Of a stretch of 64,000 nt of DNA, positions 40,386 through 49,236 are shown piece by piece. The DNA is taken from NCBI GenBank assembly GCA_038240015.1, contig JBBSEF010000006.1, positions 16,786 to 80,785 on the forward strand, read 5' to 3'. The notes under the pieces are model-generated. The model worked only from the letters and a program-made list of their open reading frames with translations, searched no databases and had not been told where the DNA came from. This DNA is from CAHJXF01 sp038240015 (GTDB taxonomy: Bacteria; Pseudomonadota; Gammaproteobacteria; Burkholderiales; Burkholderiaceae_D). The translations under genes were made by a program, and so were the position numbers. Numbering within the stretch: position 1 is the stretch's first letter; every line of letters starts with the position of its first letter.

Positions 40386-41837
40386 TCAGATGACGTAGAG
40401 ATCAACATATTCATTGACCGGCATCGTTTCGAGCTCCTTCTGATCGAGCGACACGTCGAGGATCGCCTCTTGCTGCTTGACCGGAAAGCGGCGCGCAAGG
40501 TTGATCTTGAACTTCGCTTCCAGAAGCGGGATGCCGTCCTTGCGGCGGCGCTTGTGTCCGATCGGATACTCGACTTCGACTTCCTGGAATTTCTTGCCGT
40601 CCTTGAACTCGACGGTCAGCGCGTTGGCGATCGAGCGCTTGTCGGGGTCGTGATAATCCTTCGTGAACTGCGGGTCCTCGACGCACACGATCTTGTCGCG
40701 CAGCTTGTCGATGCGCGGATCCTTCGCGATCGCATCCTCGTAGTCGCCTGCGGTGAGGCGACCATGGATCAACGGCACGGCCACCATGTATTGGATGCAA
40801 TGGTCACGATCGGCCGGGTTCGCGAGCGGGCCCTTCTTGTCGATGATGCGGATGCACGCCTCGTGCGTGCGGATCGTGATCTTCGCGATGTCGGCTACGC
40901 CCTTGCCCGCCTTCGCGAGTTGGCCGTGCAGCCTCATCGCGGCCTCGACCGCGGTCTGCGAATGGAACTCCGCGGGAAAGCTGATCTTGAATAGTACGTT
41001 CTCCATCACGTAGCTGCCGTACTTGCGCTGGAACTCGAAGGGCTTGCCCTTGAACAGCACGTCGTAGAAGCCCCAGGTCGCAGCAGACAACACCGACGGA
41101 TAACCCATCTCGCCGGTCCTTGCGATCAGCGCGAGGCGCACCGCGCGACTGGTCGCGTCGCCGGCGGCCCAGCTCTTGCGCGAGCCGGTGTTGGGCGAAT
41201 GGCGATAGGTGCGCAGCGATTGCCCATCGACCCACGCGAGCGACACCGCGTTGACGATCTCGTCGCGCGTCAAGCCGAGCATCTCCGCCACCACCGCGGC
41301 CGACGCGACCTTGACCAGCACGACGTGATCGAGGCCGACCTTGTTGAACGAATTCTCGAGCGCGATGCAGCCCTGGATCTCGTGCGCCTTGATCATCGCG
41401 GTCAGCACGTCCTTCATCACGAGCGGCTTCCTGCCCTGCGCGATCGCATTGCGGCTCAACCAGTCCGCGGTTGCGAGGATGCCGCCCAGGTTGTCGGACG
41501 GATGACCCCATTCGGCCGCGAGCCAGGTGTCGTTGAAGTCGAGCCAGCGAATCATCGCGCCGATGTTGAACGCGGCCTGCACCGGGTCGAGTTGGAATTG
41601 CGTGCCCGGAACCTTTGCGCCGTTGGGCACGACCGTGCCCGGCACGATCGGCCCCAACAGCTTGGTGCACGCCGGATATTCGAGCGCCTCGAGTCCGCAG
41701 CCGAGCGTGTCGATCAGGCAATTGCGCGCGGTGTCGTAAGCCAGACGGCTGGTGATCTTGAACTTCGATACGTAGTCGACGATGTCGACGAGTACGCGAT
41801 CGGGCTTGGGGCGGACGTTGGAAATGGGTGCGGACAT
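40386..41837 (-). CDS. prpD: 2-methylcitrate dehydratase (MmgE/PrpD family)
   Basis: The 483-residue protein matches Prp[19 protein letters not shown] near residue 25, [19 protein letters not shown] and [16 protein letters not shown]. It dehydrates 2-methylcitrate in propionate breakdown and may also have aconitase-like side activity. ATG 41837 gives the standard start [13 protein letters not shown]. It is in the same direction as prpC and prpB but separated from them by two unrelated genes. Confidence 0.94.
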   Translation of the reverse strand: MSAPISNVRPKPDRVLVDIVDYVSKFKITSRLAYDTARNCLIDTLGCGLEALEYPACTKLLGPIVPGTVVPNGAKVPGTQFQLDPVQAAFNIGAMIRWLDFNDTWLAAEWGHPSDNLGGILATADWLSRNAIAQGRKPLVMKDVLTAMIKAHEIQGCIALENSFNKVGLDHVVLVKVASAAVVAEMLGLTRDEIVNAVSLAWVDGQSLRTYRHSPNTGSRKSWAAGDATSRAVRLALIARTGEMGYPSVLSAATWGFYDVLFKGKPFEFQRKYGSYVMENVLFKISFPAEFHSQTAVEAAMRLHGQLAKAGKGVADIAKITIRTHEACIRIIDKKGPLANPADRDHCIQYMVAVPLIHGRLTAGDYEDAIAKDPRIDKLRDKIVCVEDPQFTKDYHDPDKRSIANALTVEFKDGKKFQEVEVEYPIGHKRRRKDGIPLLEAKFKINLARRFPVKQQEAILDVSLDQKELETMPVNEYVDLYVI

Positions 41838-42029
41838 GGCCGTGGTTTGTGGCGTTGGAATGCATCGAACCGATGAGGGAGGCGACGATGATTGTTCGTG
41901 GTCACGCAACGCGCGCCATCGAGCATTACGACCATGAACGAGCGCGGGCAAAAGGATACGCCGTCGCGCGGTGCTTGCGCCAATCACCTCGTCGGGCAAG
42001 GCCGCAGCGAGCAGCTGCGTGAGACGGAC

Positions 42030-42686
42030 TTAGATGGCCGCGACTCGAAGTCGCGCGACGACGTCCGTCGCGAACGCATCGCCGCGCGCCTTGGCGAGCG
42101 CGGTGCGCAGATCGTGCATCACTTCGAGCAGTTCCTCGGCCGTGTTGCAGCGTTCGATCTTGAGCTGAATGAAATAGCGACGATGCGCGGGCAGAAAATC
42201 GCGAACGATTTCGTTCATCGCCGTGTAGAGACGATCGAAGCGCGTCTTCGGGTCGCCCATCTCGCCGTGACTATCGGTCGCCGGCGGTTGCGCGAGCGCA
42301 GTCGGTTCAGGCGCGGCCGGTGGGCTCGCGGCTGTAGCCATCGTGGACGCGATGACAGGAGCCTGCGCAGGCGGCGTCGAAGGCGCCTGCGGCACATAGG
42401 GTGCTGCAGCGGGCGGCGCAGCGGGCGTGGGTAGCGGAGCCGGCACAGCGAGCGAGGCGGCGGGTGAGGCGGCGTGCGTGCCGGCGATCAAGCCCTGCGA
42501 AAGCAGGGTATCGAGCGCTTCGGCCGGAGCCTTCGAGCCCGCGATGAGCCCGCGAAGATCGGCAACGGTGCGCTGGCCGTCGACCATCAACAGGATGGCG
42601 CGCATCGGCATCGACAATTTCAGCGCGCGCGTGCGAATCTCTTCGCGGCCCGCTTCGGTCTTCGTGTAGATCTCTGAATCCTGCAT
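42030..42686 (-). CDS. Uncharacterised protein with Pro/Ala-rich linker
   Basis: The 218-residue protein has a folded N-terminal part (about 1-70, with LKLSMPMRAILLMVDGQRTVADL, resembling a small winged-helix-like domain seen in proteobacterial unknowns), a low-complexity Pro/Ala/Thr linker (about 75-140) and a helical C-terminal part with RRYFIQLKIERCNTAEELLE. No signal or membrane segment is seen. I do not recognise its function. The neighbours are prpD and an ABC binding protein gene. Confidence 0.7.
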   Translation of the reverse strand: MQDSEIYTKTEAGREEIRTRALKLSMPMRAILLMVDGQRTVADLRGLIAGSKAPAEALDTLLSQGLIAGTHAASPAASLAVPAPLPTPAAPPAAAPYVPQAPSTPPAQAPVIASTMATAASPPAAPEPTALAQPPATDSHGEMGDPKTRFDRLYTAMNEIVRDFLPAHRRYFIQLKIERCNTAEELLEVMHDLRTALAKARGDAFATDVVARLRVAAI

Positions 42687-42886
42687 CGATTCGTTTCTCG
42701 AAAGGCAGCTTGTGATGCGCGGGCCGGTTGGCGGCTAGCGGTCGATTATCGGGGGGAATGCAAGCTCAGCGCCATGCCCGCGAGGACCCTGAGACTCCGG
42801 CGCTTGCGTGGATCGAACCTTTGATCAAAGCCCTGATAGGCGACGTCGAGAAACGCCATCAGTGTGCGCTCGTTTGATCTTGCCAT

Positions 42887-44032
42887 TCAATACGCGAAAC
42901 GGCCTTCGTTGCCGATCGCTGTCAACTCCACGAACTTCGACCCGTTGTGATTCGACGGGCTGAAAGCGACGGTATAGCCGCCGGCATCATAGTTTCGCAT
43001 CCCATCAAGGGCTTTGAGCAGGCTGTCGCGCGTGAGATTCGGACCGGCGTGGCGGATCGCTTCGACCAGCACCTTGGCGCCAATATATGCTTCGAGCGAA
43101 GTGAAGGAGAATTCCTTCTTGCCATAGCGTTTTTCCATGACGGCTTGATATTCCCTCACCACCTGCACCGACACCTTGGCGAAAGGCGGCACGACCTGCG
43201 CGACGACCACGCCGCCGCCTTGCGAACCGAGTTCTTTGGCGAGCGCGCTTGCGCCCACGAACGACGTGCTCGCGAACTGGGCGTCCGCTCCCGCTTTTCT
43301 GGCTTGCTTGATGAAATTGGCGGTGGCTCCGTAGAGGGTGGTCGCCACGATCACCTCGGGCGATGATTTGACCACGTGATTGACGGCGTCGCCAAGCTCG
43401 GTTTGGTTGCGTTTCACCGAGGCGAACGAAACCGGCTTGAGCCCCCGCTTGGCCAGCGCCGCCTCGACGGCATTGAAGTTGTCCTTGCCGACTGCGTCAT
43501 CGTAGTAAAGGACGGCGAAACTCTTCATTCCGGTGGTGGTGTAGTAATCCACGATCTTGTCGAGTTCGTCTGCGTAGCTCGCACGTATGTTGTAGACGTT
43601 CGGGTTCAGCTTGCGCATCGGCTCCGCACCAGTGAAGGGGCCGATGAACGGCACCTTGCGTTTTTCTACGATCGGCATCGCCGGCCCGCTCAGAGTCGCG
43701 CTGGCGTAACCGAACAGTGCGAGCACGTCTTTTTCCTCTACCAACGTAACGGCGTTGGCGCCGGAACGTTTGGTATCGTTGGCATCGTCAAGCGAGAGCA
43801 GATCAATCTTGCGACCATTGATTCCGCCTTCATGGTTGACCTTTTCGAAATAAGCGAGTGCACCGTCGCGGATATCGATGCCAAAGTCCTTGTTGGTGCC
43901 GGTAAGCGGCCCCGAGTGACCGATCAGAATGCTCGTCCTGGTTACTCCCTGCGCACAGGCAAGACCGCCGAATAGCGCAGCGCACGAGATCGCGGCGGTT
44001 CCCAACAACACACGCAGGTTTTCAGCATTCAA
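42887..44032 (-). CDS. ABC transporter substrate-binding protein, branched-chain amino acid type
   Basis: From TTG 44032 the 381-residue protein begins with a signal peptide (about 1-27, ending GGLACAQG) followed by the periplasmic binding protein type 1 pattern TSILIGHSGPLTGTNKDFG and a closing FVELTAIGNEGRFAY. The TTG start is chosen because AGGAG lies about eight bases upstream; a longer frame would put a charged tail before the signal. It probably binds an amino acid or similar solute. No permease or ATPase gene is nearby. Confidence 0.88.
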   Translation of the reverse strand: MNAENLRVLLGTAAISCAALFGGLACAQGVTRTSILIGHSGPLTGTNKDFGIDIRDGALAYFEKVNHEGGINGRKIDLLSLDDANDTKRSGANAVTLVEEKDVLALFGYASATLSGPAMPIVEKRKVPFIGPFTGAEPMRKLNPNVYNIRASYADELDKIVDYYTTTGMKSFAVLYYDDAVGKDNFNAVEAALAKRGLKPVSFASVKRNQTELGDAVNHVVKSSPEVIVATTLYGATANFIKQARKAGADAQFASTSFVGASALAKELGSQGGGVVVAQVVPPFAKVSVQVVREYQAVMEKRYGKKEFSFTSLEAYIGAKVLVEAIRHAGPNLTRDSLLKALDGMRNYDAGGYTVAFSPSNHNGSKFVELTAIGNEGRFAY

Positions 44033-44163
44033 TTTGAATCTCCTACCGGAACAGGTGTTCCGGCCGTTAGTCTCGCTGCGATCCCCCGCGTGGGAGTCGC
44101 GCAACAGCAGCGCAATCGTTGACACGCTATCGGCCAGACCATCGAAAACCTGAGTCCACGCGA

Positions 44164-45342
44164 TTACCGTCTCTTGGCCAGCGGCACGAACTTGAGATCC
44201 TCGGGTCCGATGTAGTTCGCCGTCGGACGAATGATCTTGCCGTCGATGCGCTGCTCAATGACGTGCGCGGCCCACCCCGAGGTGCGCGAGATCACGAACA
44301 GCGGCGTGAACATCGCGGTGGGCACACCCATCATGTGATAGCTGACGGCCGAGAACCAGTCGAGGTTGGGGAACATTTTCTTCACGTCCCACATCACGGT
44401 CTCCAGACGTTCGGCGATGGCGAACATGCGCGTGTCCTCGGCTTGCTTCGACAGTTTCTTCGCCACTTCCTTGATGACCTTGTTGCGCGGATCGGAGACC
44501 GTGTAGACCGGATGTCCGAAGCCGATGATGACTTCCTTGCTCTCGACGCGCTTCCTGACATCGGCCTCGGCTTCATCGGGCGTGTCGTAGCGCTTCTGGA
44601 TATCGAAAGCAGCTTCGTTCGCACCGCCGTGCTTGGGCCCACGCAAGGCGCCGATCGCGCCGGTGATTGCCGAATACATGTCGGACCCGGTGCCCGCGAT
44701 GACGCGCGCGGTGAACGTGGACGCGTTGAATTCGTGTTCGGCGTACAGGATCAGCGAGACATGCATCGCCTTGACCCATTCGTCCGACGGCGGCTTGCCA
44801 TGCAACAGATGCAGGATGTGTCCGCCGATCGAATCGTCGTCGGTCTCGACCTCGATCCGCTTGCCGTTGAACGCGTAGTGATACCAATAAAGAAGCATCG
44901 ATCCGAACGACGCCATCAATCGATCCGCAATGTCGCGCGCGCCTTGATGATTGTGGTCGTCCTTCTCGGGCAACACGCAACCGAGCACCGACGCCGCGGT
45001 GCGCATCACGTCCATCGGGTGCGACGACGCGGGCAGCCATTCGAGCGCGGCCCTGACATGGGCCGGAATGCCGCGCAGCGCCTGCAACTTCTTCTTGTAC
45101 GCGACGAGCTCGCTCTGGTTGGGCAGCTTGCCGTGCACCAGCAGATGCGCGATCTCCTCGAACTCGCTGGTGTCGGCGATATCGAGGATGTCGTAGCCGC
45201 GATAGTGGAGATCGTTGCCGGTGCGGCCGACCGTGCAAAGCGCGGTGTTGCCCGCCGTGACACCGGACAGCGCTACCGATTTCTTGGGTTTGAAACCGGG
45301 CTTGCCCGAGTCGGCGCCGCTGTCAGCCAATGAGTCAGCCAT
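44164..45342 (-). CDS. prpC: 2-methylcitrate synthase
   Basis: The 392-residue protein is a citrate synthase family member. [13 protein letters not shown] and [13 protein letters not shown] hold the catalytic His residues, and the Asp region is at [20 protein letters not shown]. The PVYTVSDPR variant and the adjacent prpB gene favour methylcitrate synthase (propionyl-CoA plus oxaloacetate). ATG 45342 has GGGAG upstream; the frame stays open into prpB but that part is not conserved. A separate gltA is present at 52.2 kb. Confidence 0.95.
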   Translation of the reverse strand: MADSLADSGADSGKPGFKPKKSVALSGVTAGNTALCTVGRTGNDLHYRGYDILDIADTSEFEEIAHLLVHGKLPNQSELVAYKKKLQALRGIPAHVRAALEWLPASSHPMDVMRTAASVLGCVLPEKDDHNHQGARDIADRLMASFGSMLLYWYHYAFNGKRIEVETDDDSIGGHILHLLHGKPPSDEWVKAMHVSLILYAEHEFNASTFTARVIAGTGSDMYSAITGAIGALRGPKHGGANEAAFDIQKRYDTPDEAEADVRKRVESKEVIIGFGHPVYTVSDPRNKVIKEVAKKLSKQAEDTRMFAIAERLETVMWDVKKMFPNLDWFSAVSYHMMGVPTAMFTPLFVISRTSGWAAHVIEQRIDGKIIRPTANYIGPEDLKFVPLAKRR

Positions 45343-45371
45343 CGATGATCTCCCTGTGCTGGTCTGGTTGC

Positions 45372-46250
45372 TTAGTCTTTGCGCCTGGCGAACAGTGCGT
45401 CGAGTTTTTCTTCGTACTCGTGATAGCCGAGGTGTTCGTAGAGGTCGGCGCGCGTTTGCATCGTGTCCACGACGTTCTTCTGCGTTCCTTCGGCGCGAAT
45501 CGCTTGATAGACCTTCAGCGCCGCGGCATTCATCGCGCGATACGCGGAGCAGCAATACAGCACGATATCCACATCGACCGTACGCAACTCGTCGGCAGTG
45601 AACAGCGGCGTGAAGCCGAACTCGGTGATGTTCGCGAGGATGGGCACCTTCACCGCGTCCTTGAACTTGCGGTACATCGCGAGTTCTGTCATCGCTTCGG
45701 GGAAGATCATGTCGGCGCCGGCTTCGACATAAGCGACCGCGCGCTCGATTGCCGCGGCTATGCCTTCGATCGCGAGCGCGTCCGTCCGCGCCATGATCAC
45801 GAAACCGTCGTCGCGCCGCGCATCGACCGCGGCCTTGACGCGATCGACCATCTCTTCTTTTGCGACCACTTCCTTGCCCGGTCGATGGCCGCAGCGCTTG
45901 GTGCCGACCTGGTCTTCCATGTGGACCGCGCCCGCGCCGGCCTTCTCCATCGAACGGATCGTGCGCGCGATGTTGAACGCGCCGCCCCATCCGGTATCGA
46001 TGTCCACCAGCAGCGGCAGCGACGTCACGTCGGTGATGCGCCTCACGTCGGTGAGCACGTCTTCCATCGTGCTGATACCGAGATCGGGCATGCCGAGCGA
46101 GTTGGCCGCGAGACCTCCGCCCGACAGATAGAGCGCCTTGAAGCCGGTGGCTTCGGCCATGCGCGCGGTGTACGCATTGATCGCGCCGATCACCTGCAAG
46201 GGCTTCTCGTCGGCGACCGCCTGACGGAAGTTCGAACCGGCCGAAGTCAT
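45372..46250 (-). CDS. prpB: 2-methylisocitrate lyase
   Basis: The 292-residue enzyme cleaves 2-methylisocitrate to pyruvate and succinate. The signature KRCGH (in [16 protein letters not shown]) with the catalytic Cys is present, as are the metal-binding DIDTGWGG and MEDQ segments. It lies 29 bases upstream of prpC and 16 bases downstream of mdh, so mdh-prpB-prpC are probably one transcript. Confidence 0.96.
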   Translation of the reverse strand: MTSAGSNFRQAVADEKPLQVIGAINAYTARMAEATGFKALYLSGGGLAANSLGMPDLGISTMEDVLTDVRRITDVTSLPLLVDIDTGWGGAFNIARTIRSMEKAGAGAVHMEDQVGTKRCGHRPGKEVVAKEEMVDRVKAAVDARRDDGFVIMARTDALAIEGIAAAIERAVAYVEAGADMIFPEAMTELAMYRKFKDAVKVPILANITEFGFTPLFTADELRTVDVDIVLYCCSAYRAMNAAALKVYQAIRAEGTQKNVVDTMQTRADLYEHLGYHEYEEKLDALFARRKD

Positions 46251-46266
46251 CGTGATCCTCTGACGA

Positions 46267-47256
46267 TCACGACAACAGATGCTTCACGCCGTCCTGCTCT
46301 TCGGTCAGCTCCTTCAGTGTCGCGTTCATCTTCTCGCGACTGAAGGCGTCGATCTCGAGACCCTTGACGATTTCATATTTGCCGTCCTTGGTCACGACCG
46401 GAAAACCATAGACGATATCTTTCGGAATGTCGTAGCTGCCGTCCGAAGCGATGCCCATCGTGACCCACTTGCCGTCGCTGCCGATCAGCCAGTCGTGCAC
46501 GTGATCGATCGCGGCGTTCGCGGCGGACGCGGCCGACGAGAGGCCGCGCGCTTCGATGATCGCCGCGCCGCGCTTGCCTACTGTAGGGATGAACTTGTCG
46601 CGATTCCATCCGTCGTCGGCGATAGTGTCCTTCATGCTCTTGCCGGCGACAGTCGCGAAGCGGTAGTCGGGATACATGGTCGGCGAGTGATTGCCCCACA
46701 CGATCAGCTTCTCGATCTCGCCGACCGCCGTTCCCGTCTTCGTCGCCAGTTGCGACAGCGCGCGGTTGTGATCGAGACGCAGCATCGCGGTAAAGTTTTC
46801 GCGCGGAAGATCGGGCGCCGACTTCATCGCGATGTAAGCGTTGGTGTTGGCCGGATTGCCGACCACGAGCACCTTGACGTCGCGACTCGCAACTTCATTC
46901 AAGGCCTTGCCTTGCGCCGTGAAAATTTGCGCATTGGCGGAGAGCAGGTCCTTGCGCTCCATGCCCGGCCCGCGCGGACGCGCGCCCACCAGCAAGGCCA
47001 CGTCGGCGTCCTTGAACGCGACCTTAGGATCGCCCGTTGCAACGATGCCTTGAAGAAGCGGGAACGCGCAGTCCTCGAGCTCCATGATCACGCCGGCCAG
47101 CGCCTTTTGCGCCTTCTCGTCCGGGATTTCGAGCAGCTGCAGGATCACCGGTTGGTCGGGGCCGAGCAAGTCGCCGTTGGCGATGCGGAACAACAGCGCG
47201 TAGCCGATCTGGCCTGCGGCGCCGGTGACGGCAACGCGCTTGGCAGCTTCTGTCAT
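46267..47256 (-). CDS. mdh: Malate dehydrogenase
   Basis: The 329-residue NAD-dependent enzyme oxidises malate to oxaloacetate. The nucleotide-binding motif [17 protein letters not shown], the substrate-binding arginines in [15 protein letters not shown] and the catalytic His in [11 protein letters not shown] are visible. Length and motifs fit the cytosolic-type MDH common in betaproteobacteria. ATG 47256 is preceded by CCGGAGA; the frame extends further upstream without conservation. It is divergent from the GntR gene. Confidence 0.96.
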   Translation of the reverse strand: MTEAAKRVAVTGAAGQIGYALLFRIANGDLLGPDQPVILQLLEIPDEKAQKALAGVIMELEDCAFPLLQGIVATGDPKVAFKDADVALLVGARPRGPGMERKDLLSANAQIFTAQGKALNEVASRDVKVLVVGNPANTNAYIAMKSAPDLPRENFTAMLRLDHNRALSQLATKTGTAVGEIEKLIVWGNHSPTMYPDYRFATVAGKSMKDTIADDGWNRDKFIPTVGKRGAAIIEARGLSSAASAANAAIDHVHDWLIGSDGKWVTMGIASDGSYDIPKDIVYGFPVVTKDGKYEIVKGLEIDAFSREKMNATLKELTEEQDGVKHLLS

Positions 47257-47426
47257 GAACGATCTCCGGAACAAGTCGGTGAGGGAAGGCCGGCAGACCG
47301 CGCCATCGTCCGATGTCGCCGGGCATTGCGGTATGCGGGGAGCCGCGACGAAACGGCTCGATCGCGGGCGCAAAGTTTACGCTCAATCAATCATCCAGAA
47401 AAACCCGAAACGCCGCAGGTCGGTTG

Positions 47427-47438
47427 TCTTATATAAGA
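47427..47438. promoter_or_regulatory. Perfect 12-bp palindrome, candidate GntR operator
   Basis: TCTTATATAAGA is self-complementary and lies 42 bases before the GntR gene start and about 170 bases upstream of mdh. AT-rich palindromes of this size are typical GntR-family sites. The right half contains TATAAG, which could be a -10 box, so binding there would suit autorepression. Confidence 0.55.
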
Positions 47439-47480
47439 TAGGAGAGCATTCTTGCCGAATTGCTCCTCCGGAAGAACGCC

Positions 47481-48251
47481 ATGGACGACACGCGAGCGAC
47501 GCGTCCCGCACGCGCCGCACGAATAGCGCGCGGCTCGCCGACTTTCAGCCCGCTGTATCTGCAGATCAAGTCGCTCGTCATCGAGGGCCTTCAGGCCGGC
47601 GAATGGAAACCGGGCGAAGCGATTCCCAGCGAAGGCGATCTCGCGCGCCGTTTCGGTGTGAGCCAGGGAACGGTGAGGAAGGCAATCGACGAGATGGCCG
47701 CCGAAAATCTGCTGGATCGGCGGCAGGGCAAAGGCACATTCGTCGCAACTCATCAGGAGCAGCGCGCGCAGTTCCGCTTCCTGCGGCTCGCGCCCGATGT
47801 CCAGCGCGACGAAATTGCCGAGAGTCGCATTCTGGAATGCAAGCGCATGCGCGCCCCCGCCGACATTGCGCACAAGCTGCAACTGAGAGCCGGCGACAGC
47901 GTGGTGACGATACGCCGCGTGCTCGCCTTCGATCGGGCGCCCACGGTGCTCGACGACATCTGGTTGAACGGCGCGGTGTTTCGCGGTCTCACCGCCGAGC
48001 GTCTGGCAGCGCATCGCGGTCCGCTCTATGGGCTGTTCGAGTCGGAGTTCGCGACGCCGATGACGCGTGCCGATGAAAAAATTCATGCGGTCGCGGCAGA
48101 CGGGGCGTCGGCGCGCGTTCTGAAAATCGCGATCGGAACGCCGTTGCTGTCGGTCGAACGGGTTTCGATGACCTACGGAGACCGTCCGGTGGAGTTGCGG
48201 CGCGGGCTCTATGTGACCGCGCATCATCACTATCGCAATGCGCTGGGGTGA
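47481..48251 (+). CDS. GntR-family regulator with UTRA domain (HutC type)
   Basis: The 256-residue protein has an N-terminal winged helix (about residues 18-85, with IPSEGDLARRFGVSQGTVRKAIDEM and RQGKGTFV) and a C-terminal UTRA ligand-binding domain ending VELRRGLYVTAHHHYRN. In betaproteobacteria a GntR gene commonly sits before sdhC and is thought to control TCA genes. ATG 47481 is used; a TTG seven codons earlier is possible. A perfect palindrome lies upstream. Confidence 0.9.
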   Translation: MDDTRATRPARAARIARGSPTFSPLYLQIKSLVIEGLQAGEWKPGEAIPSEGDLARRFGVSQGTVRKAIDEMAAENLLDRRQGKGTFVATHQEQRAQFRFLRLAPDVQRDEIAESRILECKRMRAPADIAHKLQLRAGDSVVTIRRVLAFDRAPTVLDDIWLNGAVFRGLTAERLAAHRGPLYGLFESEFATPMTRADEKIHAVAADGASARVLKIAIGTPLLSVERVSMTYGDRPVELRRGLYVTAHHHYRNALG

Positions 48252-48417
48252 TGCGCCGTGCCGCCGTGCCGGGGCGGGCTTCGCCGGGGAGACGGATTCA
48301 GAGGCCGGCACTGGGGGTCGCGTTTGGTGCCCCGCGCAAAATCGTAGAAAATAGCGCCTTACGCTCTTTGCACGGCTGATCCGAACGATCCCGAATGTTC
48401 CCACCGCGAGGCGACGC

Positions 48418-48828
48418 ATGCCCGATCTGACGCGGCCCACAAGGCCGATATATCGCAACATCAACATCGCGCAGATCGCCGGCTACCGTCTTCCCCTCGC
48501 CGGCATCATCTCGATCCTTCATCGCATCAGCGGCGCGCTGCTGTTCCTGCTGCTGCCTTACGTTCTCTATCTTTTCGACAAGAGCCTCACGTCGGAGCTG
48601 AGCTTCGTCGTTTTCAAATCGATCGCATCGGGCTGGTTCGTCAAGCTCATGATCCTTGCGCTCGTGTGGGCTTACCTGCAGCACTTCTGCGCGGGCATAC
48701 GCCATCTGTTCATGGATCTGCATATCGGTCTGGAGAAAGAAAGCGGCAAGCAATCGGCGGCTGCGGCAATTGCGGTGGCGCTGATTTTCTGGATCGCAAT
48801 CGCGCTCAAACTCTTCGGAGCCTTCTGA
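48418..48828 (+). CDS. sdhC: Succinate dehydrogenase cytochrome b556 subunit
   Basis: SdhC (136 residues) is one of two membrane anchors of complex II. It has three transmembrane helices and the conserved segments RPIYRNINIAQIAGYRLPL, SILHRISGALLF (quinone site Ser/Arg) and HLFMDLHIG (haem ligand region). Its TGA overlaps the ATG of sdhD. It is the first gene of the sdhCDABE-gltA run. Confidence 0.95.
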   Translation: MPDLTRPTRPIYRNINIAQIAGYRLPLAGIISILHRISGALLFLLLPYVLYLFDKSLTSELSFVVFKSIASGWFVKLMILALVWAYLQHFCAGIRHLFMDLHIGLEKESGKQSAAAAIAVALIFWIAIALKLFGAF

Positions 48829-49235
48829 TGGACAGCGGCTCGCCTTCCCTCGCACCTCCTCCTACGCCTTCGGCAAAGGACGGCATCGGATCCAAGCGTC
48901 TCGTCGTCGGCGCGCATTACGGCTTCGGCGATTGGCTCGCCCAGCGCATCACCGCGATCGTGATGGCTGCCTATACGGTCGTTCTCCTGGTCGCATTTTT
49001 TTCCGCACGCAATTTTTCTTACGACGGTTGGGCCGGTCTTTTCGCGCAACCGTGGATGAAAGTTGCAACGCTGTTGGCATTGGCCGCACTGGTCTACCAC
49101 GCGTGGGTCGGCATGCGCGACATCTGGATGGATTACGTGAAGCCGACCGCGCTGCGTCTCGCGCTGCAAGTCGGCACGATCGTCTGGCTTGCGGCGTGCG
49201 CGGCCTATGCGGTGATGATTCTCTGGAAAGTCTGA
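48828..49235 (+). CDS. sdhD: Succinate dehydrogenase membrane anchor subunit
   Basis: SdhD (135 residues) has three transmembrane helices after a Pro/Ser-rich N-terminus. Motifs RLVVGAHYGFGDWLAQRITAI and YHAWVGMRDIWMDY carry the haem and quinone residues. ATG 48828 overlaps the sdhC stop (TGATG). sdhA follows one base after its stop, so the subunits are translated as a coupled set. Confidence 0.94.
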   Translation: MDSGSPSLAPPPTPSAKDGIGSKRLVVGAHYGFGDWLAQRITAIVMAAYTVVLLVAFFSARNFSYDGWAGLFAQPWMKVATLLALAALVYHAWVGMRDIWMDYVKPTALRLALQVGTIVWLAACAAYAVMILWKV

Positions 49236-49236
49236 A

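Noticed and set aside
42687..42886. Gene or RNA in the 200-base gap before the Pro-rich protein gene
   Set aside because: No conserved frame, tRNA or strong hairpin could be seen on either strand.
45343..45990. Long N-terminal extension of 2-methylcitrate synthase
   Set aside because: It overlaps prpB in another frame and its sequence is low-quality Arg/Gly-rich; ATG 45342 with GGGAG upstream fits the family.
48252..48417. Sigma-70 promoter of sdhC
   Set aside because: Only weak boxes (for example TTGGTG with GAAAAT) are visible, too poor to annotate.
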